Source: Blastochloris viridis (GTDB lineage: Bacteria; Pseudomonadota; Alphaproteobacteria; Rhizobiales; Xanthobacteraceae). From it: DNA of 64,000 nucleotides. Shown here piece by piece: positions 1-8,392 of this stretch (position 1 is the stretch's first letter; every line of letters begins with the position of its first letter). The notes under the pieces were generated by a model. The model searched no databases. It saw only the letters and a list, made by a program, of their open reading frames with translations, and was not told where the DNA came from. The position numbers and the translations under genes were made by a program. The DNA is taken from contig NZ_CP012946.1 in NCBI RefSeq assembly GCF_001402875.1, positions 3,388,001 to 3,452,000 on the forward strand. Direction: 5' to 3'.

Positions 1-1928
1 AGCCGCGCGGCCTCGTCACCACCACCGACGACCCCGAGGGCCGGCCAACGGTGTTCGACGTGCTGCCCGCCGGCCTGCCCCGCCTCGTCAGCGTCGGGCG
101 GCTGGACTTCAATACCGAGGGCTTGTTGCTGCTCACCAATGATGGCGGGCTGGCGCGGGTGCTCGAACTGCCGGAGACCGGCTGGCTGCGCCGCTACCGC
201 GTGCGCGCGTTCGGCGAGGTGACGCAGGATCAGCTCGACAAATTGCGCGAGGGCGTCGAGGTCGAGGGCATGCAGTATGGCCCGATCGAAGCGACGCTCG
301 ACCGCGAGCAAGGCTCCAATGTCTGGATCACGGTGGCGCTGCGCGAAGGCAAGAAGCGCGAGATCCGCACCGTGCTCGGCGCGCTCGGCGTCCACGTCAA
401 CCGGCTGATCCGAGTATCGTTCGGCCCATTTCAACTCAGCGAACTGACCGAGGGCGCCATCGAGGAAATCAAGACGCGAGTGCTGCGCGAGCAACTCGGC
501 GAGCAACTTGCGGCGCTGGCCGGCGTCGATTTCGACGCCCCGGTGCGCGACTATAGCGAGGCGGCACGGCCGCCGCGCGAAGCCCCGACGCGGGCGGAGC
601 GACCGGGGCGCGATGAGCGCTCGGGACGTGACGATCGCCCGGCACGCGGCCGCTTTGACGCGCGCGAAGAGCGTGGCGAGCGGCGTGGACGACCGGAGCG
701 GAGCGACCGGCCGCTGCGCGAGCCGTCCAATCTGCGCAAACCCAGCATCTGGCGCGCCCCGCCCGACGGCGATGCCCCGCTGATGAGCCGGCTGCCGCGA
801 CGCGAGCGCCAGGCGATCCCGCCGGCATCGGAGGATCCGCGGCCCAAGCGGCGCGGCCAGACCGAGGACCGCAAGGGCCGCAGCGTCGTTGTCGAGCGCA
901 TCGCCTCGCCGGCGCCCGTGGCTGCACCGAACCCGGCCGAAACCGAGCGCCCGTTCACACCGCGTGGCGACCGGCCCGACGGCGATCGTCCGTTCAAGCC
1001 CCGTGGCGATCGGCCGTTCACACCGCGCGGCGACCGTCCCGACGGTGACCGCCCGTTCAAGCCCCGTGGCGATCGGCCGTTCACGCCGCGCGGCGACCGT
1101 CCCGAGGGCGACCGCCCGTTCAAGCCCCTTGGTGATCGGCCGTTCACACCGCGCGGCGACCGGCCCGAGGGCGACCGCCCGTTCAAGCCCCGTGGCGATC
1201 GGCCGTTCACGCCGCGCGGCGACCGGCCCGAGGGCGACCGCCCGTTCAAGCCCCGTGGCGATCGGCCGTTCACACCGCGCGGCGACCGTCCCGACGGTGA
1301 CCGCCCGTTCAAGCCCCGTGGCGATCGGCCGTTCACGCCGCGCGGCGACCGTCCCGAGGGCGACCGCCCGTTCAAGCCCCGTGGTGATCGGCCGTTCACG
1401 CCGCGCGGCGACCGTCCCGAGGGCGACCGCCCGTTCAAGCCCCGTGGTGATCGGCCGTTCACACCGCGCGGCGACCGGCCCGAGGGCGACCGCCCGTTCA
1501 AGCCCCGTGGCGATCGGCCGTTCACGCCGCGCGGCGACCGTCCCGAGGGCGACCGCCCGTTCAAGCCCCGTGGCGACCGGCCGTTCACACCGCGTGGCGA
1601 CCGGCCCGAGGGCGACCGCCCGTTCAAGCCCCGTGGCGACCGGCCGTTCACACCGCGTGGCGACCGGCCCGAGGGCGACCGCCCGTTCAAGCCCCGTGGC
1701 GACCGGCCCGAGGGTGACCGTCCGTTCAAGCCCCGTGGCGATCGGCCGTTCACACCGCGCGGCGACCGGCCCGAGGGCGACCGTCCGTTCAAGCCCCGTG
1801 GCGACCGGCCGTTCACACCGCGCGGCGACCGTCCTAGCGGCAAGTTCGGTGGCAAGCCGGGTGGACGTCCCGGTGGCAAGCCAGCATTCGACAAGCCTCG
1901 CGGCCCGCGGCGGCCGCGTCCGGAATAG
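1..1928 (+). CDS. rluB: 23S rRNA pseudouridine synthase, RluB/RsuA family (5' end outside window), with repeat tail
   Basis: The gene enters from the left edge; reading frame 3 is open from base 3 with PRGLVTTTDDPEGRPTVFD, the usual sequence ahead of the active site. The motif GRLDFNTEGLLLLTNDG (about bases 98-150) is the RsuA/RluB/RluE/RluF signature, and its Asp is the catalytic residue. These enzymes isomerise uridine to pseudouridine in 23S rRNA (RluB, position 2605 in E. coli). The catalytic domain ends near base 500. After it comes a long Arg/Pro/Asp-rich, presumably disordered extension of more than 450 residues, most of it 13 copies of a 21-residue repeat. Basic tails on this family are known in alphaproteobacteria; such a regular one is unusual. 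rsmD starts 3 bases after the stop, so both rRNA-modifying enzymes are probably co-transcribed. RluB rather than RluE/F is inferred from family and context. Confidence 0.9.
   Translation, partial: PRGLVTTTDDPEGRPTVFDVLPAGLPRLVSVGRLDFNTEGLLLLTNDGGLARVLELPETGWLRRYRVRAFGEVTQDQLDKLREGVEVEGMQYGPIEATLDREQGSNVWITVALREGKKREIRTVLGALGVHVNRLIRVSFGPFQLSELTEGAIEEIKTRVLREQLGEQLAALAGVDFDAPVRDYSEAARPPREAPTRAERPGRDERSGRDDRPARGRFDAREERGERRGRPERSDRPLREPSNLRKPSIWRAPPDGDAPLMSRLPRRERQAIPPASEDPRPKRRGQTEDRKGRSVVVERIASPAPVAAPNPAETERPFTPRGDRPDGDRPFKPRGDRPFTPRGDRPDGDRPFKPRGDRPFTPRGDRPEGDRPFKPLGDRPFTPRGDRPEGDRPFKPRGDRPFTPRGDRPEGDRPFKPRGDRPFTPRGDRPDGDRPFKPRGDRPFTPRGDRPEGDRPFKPRGDRPFTPRGDRPEGDRPFKPRGDRPFTPRGDRPEGDRPFKPRGDRPFTPRGDRPEGDRPFKPRGDRPFTPRGDRPEGDRPFKPRGDRPFTPRGDRPEGDRPFKPRGDRPEGDRPFKPRGDRPFTPRGDRPEGDRPFKPRGDRPFTPRGDRPSGKFGGKPGGRPGGKPAFDKPRGPRRPRPE
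951..1845. repeat. 63-bp tandem repeat coding for a 21-residue cationic repeat
   Basis: Thirteen complete copies of a 63-bp unit, plus one shorter 12-13 residue copy near 1705-1740, encode alternating GDRP(E/D)GDRPFKPR and GDRPFTPR blocks in the tail of the pseudouridine synthase. Copies differ mainly by silent third-position changes and an E/D swap, which indicates recent expansion by slippage or unequal recombination. Because the period is a multiple of three, the opposite strand also stays open (551-2035), giving a false antisense reading frame. Confidence 0.95.
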
Positions 1929-1931
1929 GCC

Positions 1932-2492
1932 ATGCGCATCGTCGGGGGGCGGTTCAAGGGCCGCGTGCTGGCGAGCCCGACCTCGTACGACGTCCGGCCG
2001 ACCTCCGACCGGCTGCGTGAGAGCCTGTTCAACATCCTCGCCCACGCCTATGGCGCGCCAGGCGAGGATGCGCGGGTGCTGGACCTGTTCGCCGGCACCG
2101 GCGCACTCGGACTGGAGGCGGTGTCGCGCGGGGCGCGCTTTGCCGCCTTCGTCGATGACGGGGCCGAGGCGCGCGGCCTGATCCGCGCCAATATCGACGC
2201 GCTCGGCCTCGCCGGCGCGACGCGCGTGCTCCGGCGCGACGCCACCAAGCTCGGCCCGGCCGGGCCGTTCGAGCCGTTCACGCTGGTGTTCTGCGATCCG
2301 CCCTACCGCCACGGCCTCGCCGAGCGGGCACTGGTCGCCGCGCGCGACGGCGGCTGGCTGCGGCCGGAAGCGCTGGTGGTGGTGGAGGAAGCAGCCGAGG
2401 CCGGCTTCGTGCCGCCGGACGGCTTCACCGAGTTGGACCGCCGCCCATACGGCGAAAGCGAGATCGCGATCCTGCAGCGCGCCAACGGTTGA
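1932..2492 (+). CDS. rsmD: 16S rRNA (guanine(966)-N2)-methyltransferase RsmD
   Basis: 186 residues, a normal length for RsmD. It carries the SAM-binding motif DLFAGTGALGLEAVSRGA near residues 50-67 and the amino-methyltransferase motif DPPY (VFCDPPYRHG) near residue 119, where E. coli RsmD has NPPY-type residues. It transfers a methyl group from SAM to N2 of G966 in 16S rRNA during 30S assembly. It starts 3 bases after the pseudouridine synthase gene, so the pair is a likely rRNA-modification operon. It is convergent with mutL; the two stop codons are only 3 bases apart. Confidence 0.96.
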   Translation: MRIVGGRFKGRVLASPTSYDVRPTSDRLRESLFNILAHAYGAPGEDARVLDLFAGTGALGLEAVSRGARFAAFVDDGAEARGLIRANIDALGLAGATRVLRRDATKLGPAGPFEPFTLVFCDPPYRHGLAERALVAARDGGWLRPEALVVVEEAAEAGFVPPDGFTELDRRPYGESEIAILQRANG

Positions 2493-2495
2493 GTT

Positions 2496-4277
2496 TCACC
2501 GCCTCCCGAACAGCCGCTCGATCTCCGCGAGCGAGAGCGCGACGTAGGTCGGCCGGCCGTGGTTGCACTGGCCGGCGTTGGGGGTCGCCTCCATCTCGCG
2601 AAGCAGGGCGTTCATCTCCTCCGGGCGCAGCCGGCGCCCGGCACGTACCGAGCCGTGGCAAGCCATGGTGGCGGCGACGTGCAGCAGGCGCCGCTCCAGC
2701 GGCAGCGCGTCGTCCCACTCGGCGAGGTGGTCGGCGAGGTCGCGCACCAGCTTCACCACGTCGGTCTCGCCGAGCAACGCCGGCACCTCGCGCACCATCA
2801 CCGCGCCGGGGCCGAAACTCTCCAGCACCAAGCCAAACGTCGCCAGCGCGTCGGCGCGGGCGGCCAGCCGCGCCGCATCGTCGGGGTCGAACTCGACCAC
2901 CGCCGGCACCAGCAGCATTTGCCGCGCGATGCCGCCCCCGGCGAGTTGGCGCTTCAGGCGCTCATAGACCAGGCGCTCATGGGCGGCGTGCTGGTCGACG
3001 ATCACCAGCCCCTCGGCCGTCTCCGCGACGATGTAGGTCGAATGGAGCTGGGCGCGGGCAGCGCCAAGCGGATGGCTTGCCGGCTCCGCGAGCGGCGGCG
3101 CGGCGTCAGCGCGGGCATCGGCCGACGGCGCGAAAGCCGCGAACGACGCCTGCCGCGCCTCGGCGAAGCCCGGCGGTGCCGCGGGCGAAACATCCGCCCG
3201 CCAGCCGGCGATACCGGTCGGCCGCGGCGCGCTGATCGGCCTGAGGCTGTCGACCGGGCGCGGCGACGCGGCCGAGCGGTGGCTTTCGCCTCCCAGCGCC
3301 GCGCGCAGCGCCGACACCATCAGCCCGCGCACCAGCCCGGCATCTCTGAAGCGCACCTCGGTCTTGGCGGGGTGGACATTGACGTCGACCTCGCGCGGGT
3401 CGAGCTCGATCCACAGCGCGGCGGCAGCGAACCGCCCCGACGGTACGAGGTCGGCGTAAGCTGCGCGCAGTGCGCCGATGAGGAGCTTGTCCTTCACCGG
3501 ACGGCCGTTGACGAACAAATACTGCGCCAGCGCGTTGCCGCGCGCCACCGCCGGCAGGCCGGCGACGCCGGCGAGCCCGACGCCATCCTTCTCCGCCAGC
3601 ACCGGCACCGCGTTGGCGCGGAAGTCGGGCCCGAGGATGTCGCCGACCCGCGCAAGCCGTGCCTCGACCCCGGTGCCGCGCGCGGCATAGCTGACCGGGT
3701 CGCGCTCGTCGGCGACCACAGTGAAGGCGATGTCCGGCCGGCTCATGGCGAGACGCTTGACGACGTCGACCGCGGCGGCGGTCTCGGCGCGCTCGGTTTT
3801 CAGGAACTTCAGCCGCGCTGGGGTGGCGAAGAACAGATCCCGCACCTCGACCCGAGTGCCGGCGCTGAGCGCCGCCGGCCGGAGCCCGGATTTGTTCCCG
3901 GCCACCACCTCGATGGCATGGGCCTCGCCGCCGCTGGTGCGCGAGGTGATAAGGAGCCGCGCCACCGAGCCGATCGAGGGCAGCGCCTCGCCGCGAAAGC
4001 CGAGCGATGAAATGGCGAGCAGGTCGGACTCGGCGGTGAGCTTGGAGGTGGCGTGGCGCTCGACCGCCAGTTCGAGGTCCGCAGGGGTCATGCCGGCGCC
4101 GTCGTCGCCGACCCGAATCAGCCGGCGGCCGCCGCCATCGACGATCACCTCGATGCGGGACGCCCCGGCGTCGAGCGCGTTCTCGACCAGTTCCTTGACC
4201 ACGGAGGCCGGGCGCTCGACCACCTCGCCGGCGGCAATGCGGTCGACCACGACCGGGGGCAACAGGCAAACCGGCAT
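2496..4277 (-). CDS. mutL: DNA mismatch repair protein MutL
   Basis: 593 residues. The N-terminal GHKL ATPase has [24 protein letters not shown] and [15 protein letters not shown] variable Ala/Pro-rich linker follows (about 330-395), then the C-terminal dimerisation domain. Near residue 427 the C-terminal domain has [12 protein letters not shown], matching the metal-binding endonuclease motif DQHA(X)2E(X)4E, and further on ACHGSVRAG and [10 protein letters not shown] motifs of nicking MutL proteins. This MutL therefore probably nicks DNA itself, as expected in bacteria without MutH. It couples MutS mismatch recognition to strand removal. It starts 83 bp after serA, with a hairpin between them, so it may be partly insulated from serA. 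Confidence 0.97.
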   Translation of the reverse strand: MPVCLLPPVVVDRIAAGEVVERPASVVKELVENALDAGASRIEVIVDGGGRRLIRVGDDGAGMTPADLELAVERHATSKLTAESDLLAISSLGFRGEALPSIGSVARLLITSRTSGGEAHAIEVVAGNKSGLRPAALSAGTRVEVRDLFFATPARLKFLKTERAETAAAVDVVKRLAMSRPDIAFTVVADERDPVSYAARGTGVEARLARVGDILGPDFRANAVPVLAEKDGVGLAGVAGLPAVARGNALAQYLFVNGRPVKDKLLIGALRAAYADLVPSGRFAAAALWIELDPREVDVNVHPAKTEVRFRDAGLVRGLMVSALRAALGGESHRSAASPRPVDSLRPISAPRPTGIAGWRADVSPAAPPGFAEARQASFAAFAPSADARADAAPPLAEPASHPLGAARAQLHSTYIVAETAEGLVIVDQHAAHERLVYERLKRQLAGGGIARQMLLVPAVVEFDPDDAARLAARADALATFGLVLESFGPGAVMVREVPALLGETDVVKLVRDLADHLAEWDDALPLERRLLHVAATMACHGSVRAGRRLRPEEMNALLREMEATPNAGQCNHGRPTYVALSLAEIERLFGRR

Positions 4278-4299
4278 TGATGAGCCTTCAAATGCGAAA

Positions 4300-4328
4300 C
4301 CGCCGCCAGTCTAGCAGACCGGCGGCGG
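4300..4328 (-). terminator. Probable intrinsic terminator after serA
   Basis: CCGCCGCC-AGTCT pairs with AGAC-GGCGGCGG around a 3-nt loop, with one mismatch in the stem. Read on the minus strand it is followed by TTTCGCATTTG. It lies between the serA stop (4361) and the mutL start (4277), so it can end the serC-serA transcript, perhaps incompletely. Confidence 0.6.
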
Positions 4329-4360
4329 CGCGAAATGTGGTCGGTCAGGGTGGGCGGCGA

Positions 4361-5950
4361 TCAGAACCGCAGCCGCCGCGCCCGCTTGACGTGCGGGATC
4401 TTCTCGATGGCGCGCAGAAGATCGTCGGACACCTCCTCGTCCACCGCCACCAGGCAGATGGCGTTGCCGCCCGCCTTGTCGCGGCCGAGGTTGAAGGTGG
4501 CGACGTTGACGCCGGACTCGCCCAGCAGCGTGCCGAACCGGCCGATGAAGCCCGGCTTATCGTCGTTGCGGATGTAGATCATGTTGGGCGCGAACTCGGC
4601 GTCCATGTCGATCCAGCGGATCTCGACCATACGTGGCTTGCCGTCCTGCAGCACGGTGCCGGCGGCGTGGCGCGGCATGTCCTCGGCCTCGACCACGATG
4701 CGGATCAGGCTCTCGTAGTCACCCTCGTGCGAGCTCTTGACCTCTTCGATGGTGATGCCCTTCTCCTTCGCGATCGCCGCGGCGTTGACCATGTTGATCT
4801 CGGAGAGGAAGGGACGCAGCACGCCGGTGATGGCGGCGGCGTTGATGGCGCGGGTGTTGAGGCTGCCGACCGCGCCTTCGTATTCGATGCGGATGCCCTT
4901 GATCGGCGCCTCGGTGAGCTGGCCAAGGAAGGCGCCGAGCTTTTCGGCGAGCGCCACGAACGGCTTGATGCGGGGCGCTTCTTCCGCCGAAATCGAGGGG
5001 AAGTTCACCGCATTGGTGATGGCACCCTGCAACAGGTAGTCCGACATCTGCTCGGCGACCTGCAGCGCCACGTTCTCCTGGGCCTCGGTGGTGGAGGCGC
5101 CAAGATGCGGCGTGCACACCACGTTGGGCAGGCCGAACAGCGGGTTGGCGGTGGCCGGCTCGTCGACGAACACGTCGAACGCAGCTCCGGCGACCTGGCC
5201 GGACTTGATGGCGTCCGCCAGCGCCGCCTCGTCGACCAGGCCGCCGCGGGCGCAGTTGATGATGCGCACGCCCTTCTTGCATTTGGCGATGGCGTCGGCG
5301 TCGATGATGTTGCGGGTCTTGTCGGTCAGCGGCGTGTGCAGCGTGATGAAGTCGGCACGGCGCAGCAGCTCGTCGAGTTCGACCTTGTGCACGCCGAGCG
5401 CCACCGCGCGCTCGTCCGACAGATAGGGGTCGAACGCGATGACCCGCATCTTCAGGCCGACGGCGCGGTCGGCGACGATCGAGCCGATATTGCCACAGCC
5501 GATGACGCCGAGCGTCTTGGCAGTGAGCTCGACGCCCATGAACTTGTTCTTCTCCCACTTGCCGGCCTGGGTGGAGCGGTCGGCCTCGGGGATCTGGCGC
5601 GCCAGCGTCATCATCATGGCGATGGCGTGCTCGGCGGTGGTGATGGAGTTGCCGAACGGCGTGTTCATCACGATCACGCCGCGGGTGGTGGCGGCCGGGA
5701 TGTCGACATTGTCGACGCCGATGCCGGCGCGGCCGACCACCTTGAGACGCGTGGCGCTCTCCAGGATCTTGGCGGTCACCTTGGTGGCGGAGCGGATGGC
5801 GAGGCCGTCATAATTGCCGATGATCTCGGCCAGCTTATCCTTGTCCTTGCCGAGCTGAGGCTGGAAATCGACCTCGATGCCGCGATCCTTGAAGATCTGA
5901 ATGGCGGCCTCGGACAGCGCGTCCGAGATGAGAACCTTGGGAGCGGTCAT
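4361..5950 (-). CDS. serA: D-3-phosphoglycerate dehydrogenase SerA
   Basis: 529 residues beginning MTAPKVLISDALSEAA; an in-frame extension upstream runs into repeat DNA and is not used. It oxidises 3-phosphoglycerate to 3-phosphohydroxypyruvate with NAD+, the first step of serine synthesis. The Rossmann motif GCGNIG lies near residue 150; catalytic Arg, Glu and His are in NCARGGLVDE, VDEP and TPHLGAST. An intervening (ASB) domain and a C-terminal ACT domain (KPGFIGRFGTLLGESGVNVA, about 455-529) make it the long form, whose ACT domain in several bacteria senses serine. It is downstream of serC in one operon, with 164 bp between them that contain a repeat. Confidence 0.97.
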   Translation of the reverse strand: MTAPKVLISDALSEAAIQIFKDRGIEVDFQPQLGKDKDKLAEIIGNYDGLAIRSATKVTAKILESATRLKVVGRAGIGVDNVDIPAATTRGVIVMNTPFGNSITTAEHAIAMMMTLARQIPEADRSTQAGKWEKNKFMGVELTAKTLGVIGCGNIGSIVADRAVGLKMRVIAFDPYLSDERAVALGVHKVELDELLRRADFITLHTPLTDKTRNIIDADAIAKCKKGVRIINCARGGLVDEAALADAIKSGQVAGAAFDVFVDEPATANPLFGLPNVVCTPHLGASTTEAQENVALQVAEQMSDYLLQGAITNAVNFPSISAEEAPRIKPFVALAEKLGAFLGQLTEAPIKGIRIEYEGAVGSLNTRAINAAAITGVLRPFLSEINMVNAAAIAKEKGITIEEVKSSHEGDYESLIRIVVEAEDMPRHAAGTVLQDGKPRMVEIRWIDMDAEFAPNMIYIRNDDKPGFIGRFGTLLGESGVNVATFNLGRDKAGGNAICLVAVDEEVSDDLLRAIEKIPHVKRARRLRF

Positions 5951-6114
5951 GGTGATGTCTCGATGAAAAAGAGCTGCAGGTCGGCCCTCGACCGTTCGAG
6001 ACGGACGCATTCGCGACCTTCTGAGGACGAGGGCCTCGCGCTGTCCCTCATCCGGTGGCGCGAGCGCTTGCGCGAGGCGTCTCGAAGGACGAGGGCGATG
6101 GCAAACGGACGTGC
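5951..6114. repeat. serC-serA intergenic palindromic repeat (family F)
   Basis: The 164-bp spacer holds an imperfect inverted repeat at about 6012-6102: GAGGACGAGGGCCTCGCG and later GCGAGGCGTCTCGAAGGACG. It resembles the extragenic element common in Bradyrhizobium and Rhodopseudomonas intergenic DNA (from memory). It lies inside the transcribed serC-serA operon, so it may act as an RNA hairpin that changes processing or relative expression. Confidence 0.6.
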
Positions 6115-7290
6115 TCAGGCGGCCTTGGCGAGCTGGGCCTTGGCAGTCTCGAACGCCCAGTCGAGCCAATGGGTCAGGGCTTCGACGTCTGAGGTCTCCA
6201 CCGTGGCGCCGCACCAGATGCGAAGGCCCGGAGGGGCGTCACGATAGGCGCCGATGTCGAGCGCGACCTTTTCCTTCTCCAGCGCCGAGACGATCGACTT
6301 GGCGAACGCCGCCTGCTGCTCGTTCGACAGCGCGGCGATGGTGGGGTCGACCACCTTCAGGCACACCGACGTGTTGGAGCGGATCGCCGGGTCGCCGGCA
6401 AGAAAATCGACCCACGCCGTCTTGGCCGCCCAATCGGCCAGCACCTTGGTGTTGGCGTCGGCACGGGCGATCAGGCCCTTCAGGCCGCCGACCGAGCCCG
6501 CCCACTCCAGCGCGTCGAGATAGTCCTCGACCGCCAGCATCGACGGCGTGTTGATGGTCTCGCCCTCGAAGATGCCCTCGATCAGCTTGCCGCCGGAGGT
6601 GAGGCGGAAAATCTTCGGCAGCGGCCACGGCGGGGAATAGCTGGTGAGACGCTCGACCGCGCGCGGCGAGAGGATCAGCATGCCGTGGGCCGCCTCGCCG
6701 CCCAGCACCTTCTGCCAGGAGAAGGTGGTGACGTCGAGCTTGTCCCAGGCGAGATCTTGCGCGAACGCCGCCGAGGTGGCGTCGCAGATGGTGAGGCCGT
6801 CACGGTCGGCGGCGATCCAGTCGCCGTTCGGAACCCGCACGCCGGAGGTGGTGCCGTTCCAGGTAAACACCACGTCCTGGGTCTTGGTGTCGACCTTGGC
6901 GAGGTCGACGATCTGGCCGTAGCCAGCCTTGAGGACGGTGACGTCCTTCAGCTTGAGCTGCTTGACGACGTCGGTGATCCAGCCTTCGCCGAAGGATTCC
7001 CAAGCCATCATGGTGACCGGGCGGGCGCCGAGCAGCGACCACAGCGCCATCTCGACCGCGCCGGTGTCGGAGGCCGGCACGATGCCGATGCGATAATCAG
7101 CGGGAACGCCGAGCACCTCGCGCGTCAGATCGATGGCGCGCTTGAGCTTGCCCTTGCCGAGCTTGGCGCGGTGCGAGCGGCCGAGGGCGGCGTCGTTGAG
7201 GGCTGCAAGGGACCAGCCGGGGCGCTTGGCGCAGGGGCCGGAAGAAAAATGCGAAACAGCCGGCCGCACGCCGGGCATCGTCGTCGTCAT
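6115..7290 (-). CDS. serC: Phosphoserine aminotransferase SerC
   Basis: 391 residues. It converts 3-phosphohydroxypyruvate and glutamate to phosphoserine and 2-oxoglutarate (PLP enzyme), the step after SerA. The segment [14 protein letters not shown] is the usual N-terminus of the alphaproteobacterial/archaeal-type SerC, and the PLP lysine is in [11 protein letters not shown] chose the ATG at 7290 (MTTTMPGV) because GAGAGG lies 9 nt upstream; the in-frame ATG at 7299 would put that Shine-Dalgarno one base from the start. It is the first gene of serC-serA and sits behind a leader that can pair with its Shine-Dalgarno. Confidence 0.95.
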   Translation of the reverse strand: MTTTMPGVRPAVSHFSSGPCAKRPGWSLAALNDAALGRSHRAKLGKGKLKRAIDLTREVLGVPADYRIGIVPASDTGAVEMALWSLLGARPVTMMAWESFGEGWITDVVKQLKLKDVTVLKAGYGQIVDLAKVDTKTQDVVFTWNGTTSGVRVPNGDWIAADRDGLTICDATSAAFAQDLAWDKLDVTTFSWQKVLGGEAAHGMLILSPRAVERLTSYSPPWPLPKIFRLTSGGKLIEGIFEGETINTPSMLAVEDYLDALEWAGSVGGLKGLIARADANTKVLADWAAKTAWVDFLAGDPAIRSNTSVCLKVVDPTIAALSNEQQAAFAKSIVSALEKEKVALDIGAYRDAPPGLRIWCGATVETSDVEALTHWLDWAFETAKAQLAKAA

Positions 7291-7299
7291 GGTATCCAT

Positions 7300-7349
7300 C
7301 CTCTCAGATGGGCGCCCCTCGTTGGGGAGAGGTGTCCCGCGCGAGGGGC
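7300..7349 (-). promoter_or_regulatory. serC leader RNA motif with anti-Shine-Dalgarno
   Basis: On the minus strand GCCCCTC (7349-7343) pairs with GAGGGGC (7320-7314), and the loop carries CCTCTC (7332-7327). That hexamer is the exact complement of the serC Shine-Dalgarno GAGAGG (7305-7300). The RNA can thus fold either with the outer hairpin or with the ribosome site masked. A conserved serC motif upstream of serC-serA operons in alphaproteobacteria is established (Rfam serC family); assignment here is by position and architecture. I do not know the signal it senses. Confidence 0.75.
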
Positions 7350-7403
7350 TACGCCAGGATGGCACAGCGGTCAAGCTTCAACACGCATTGAGGCGGCCCG
7401 CGC

Positions 7404-7437
7404 ACGAAAAAAGGCGCGGCCGGGGTGGCCGCGCCTT
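7404..7437 (-). terminator. Intrinsic terminator after the distal outer-membrane protein gene
   Basis: Perfect 11-bp stem AAGGCGCGGCC / GGCCGCGCCTT with a 5-nt loop. On the minus strand it runs into TTTTTTCG. It lies 37 bp after the stop of the 7474-8181 gene and ahead of the serC leader, so it separates the two units. Confidence 0.9.
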
Positions 7438-7473
7438 GTGCGAAGGTGGCTAGAGACGCAGGTGGCCACAGAC

Positions 7474-8181
7474 TCAGTCGATGGTGTAGCGGATGCCGAC
7501 GCGGACCTCGTGCGCGGAGATATTGTCGGTCTTGACCTTGATGGCATTGAAGTCGGCGTCGAGACCGGACTCCGCCTTGCCGAGATCGACATAGCGATAG
7601 CCGACATCGAGCGAGGCCTTCGGGGTGAACTGGATCGCAAGACCGGCCATCACCGCCCAGGCGAGTTCCCAGTTGCTGCCGCCGGCGAAGACCGGGTCGC
7701 CGTAGAGGTCATGCCACTTGCGGGTTTCGTGATAGGCGGCGCCGATGCCGGCCCCGACATAGGGCGTGATGCCGGACCAGGTGCCAAGATCGAAATAGCC
7801 ATTGAGCAACGTCGACCACGTCGTCAGCTCGCCGAACAGTTCGCCCATTATTCCGGTGAATTGCGCATTGGCGCGATAGTCGGCGGTCACATCGGCGCGA
7901 AACCAGTCAAAGTTGTAGCCGTAGCCGGCGCCGATCGACCAGGTGTCTTCCAGCTTGGCGCTGGAATCGTGGGCCGATGCCAAGCCGCCAATGACATAGT
8001 CGGCCGACACGTTGGTGTATCCGGTCCAGCCGACGTCACCGCGCAAATACCAGCCGGAGCCATATTCTTCCAGCATGGGGGGCGGAGCCGGGCGGGCAAT
8101 GCCGACGTCGGCGGCGGGAGCCTCGCTCACCGCGGCAACGCCGATGGCAAGCACGAGAGCGAACAGGGTAGCGGGCTTCAT
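7474..8181 (-). CDS. Outer-membrane beta-barrel protein (Omp31/OMP_b-brl type), downstream paralogue
   Basis: 235 residues. A signal peptide (MKPATLFALVLAIGVAAVSEAPA) is followed by an 8-stranded-barrel-like protein rich in alternating aromatic residues (GSGWYLRGDVGWTGY, WSIGAGYGYNFDWFRADVTADY, ITPYVGAGIGAAYHE, PKASLDVGYRYVDLG) that ends in a beta-strand. The pattern fits small outer-membrane porin-like proteins of Rhizobiales. GGAG lies 6 nt before the ATG at 8181. It is 211 bp downstream of a clear paralogue in the same orientation; both mature proteins begin with EE-SGWYLRGD-type sequence, so tandem duplication is likely. Cargo or adhesion role cannot be read from sequence. Confidence 0.88.
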   Translation of the reverse strand: MKPATLFALVLAIGVAAVSEAPAADVGIARPAPPPMLEEYGSGWYLRGDVGWTGYTNVSADYVIGGLASAHDSSAKLEDTWSIGAGYGYNFDWFRADVTADYRANAQFTGIMGELFGELTTWSTLLNGYFDLGTWSGITPYVGAGIGAAYHETRKWHDLYGDPVFAGGSNWELAWAVMAGLAIQFTPKASLDVGYRYVDLGKAESGLDADFNAIKVKTDNISAHEVRVGIRYTID

Positions 8182-8350
8182 GGAAGGCTCCGGAGGCGGA
8201 GAACAGGCGTCCCGATGCTCCGGAACCGCGCGTGCAGGCCGGGCGGCGGTTCGGAACATGGGACTCGAAGCGGCGAAATGACCTCCGACAGCGCGCCGTC
8301 GCGGCGCCACCCTTGAGCCGGGGAGGCCAGGGCCCGCAGATGTCATCGGC

Positions 8351-8383
8351 CGGGGCGGGAACCGGCGTGCGGCGCCCGCCCCG
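8351..8383 (-). terminator. Possible terminator after the upstream outer-membrane protein gene
   Basis: CGGGGCGGG (8351-8359) pairs with CCCGCCCCG (8375-8383) across a 15-nt loop, just past the stop at 8393. There is no T-run, so this may be a pause or mRNA-stability hairpin and not a true terminator. Confidence 0.35.
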
Positions 8384-8392
8384 CGTGCGAGG

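Noticed and set aside
551-2035. 494-codon minus-strand reading frame opposite the pseudouridine synthase tail
   Set aside because: It exists because the 63-bp repeat lacks stops in all phases; the product is low complexity and resembles nothing known.
2425-2718. Frames on both strands around the rsmD/mutL junction
   Set aside because: Shadow frames of rsmD and mutL, whose motifs run to within 3 bp of each other.
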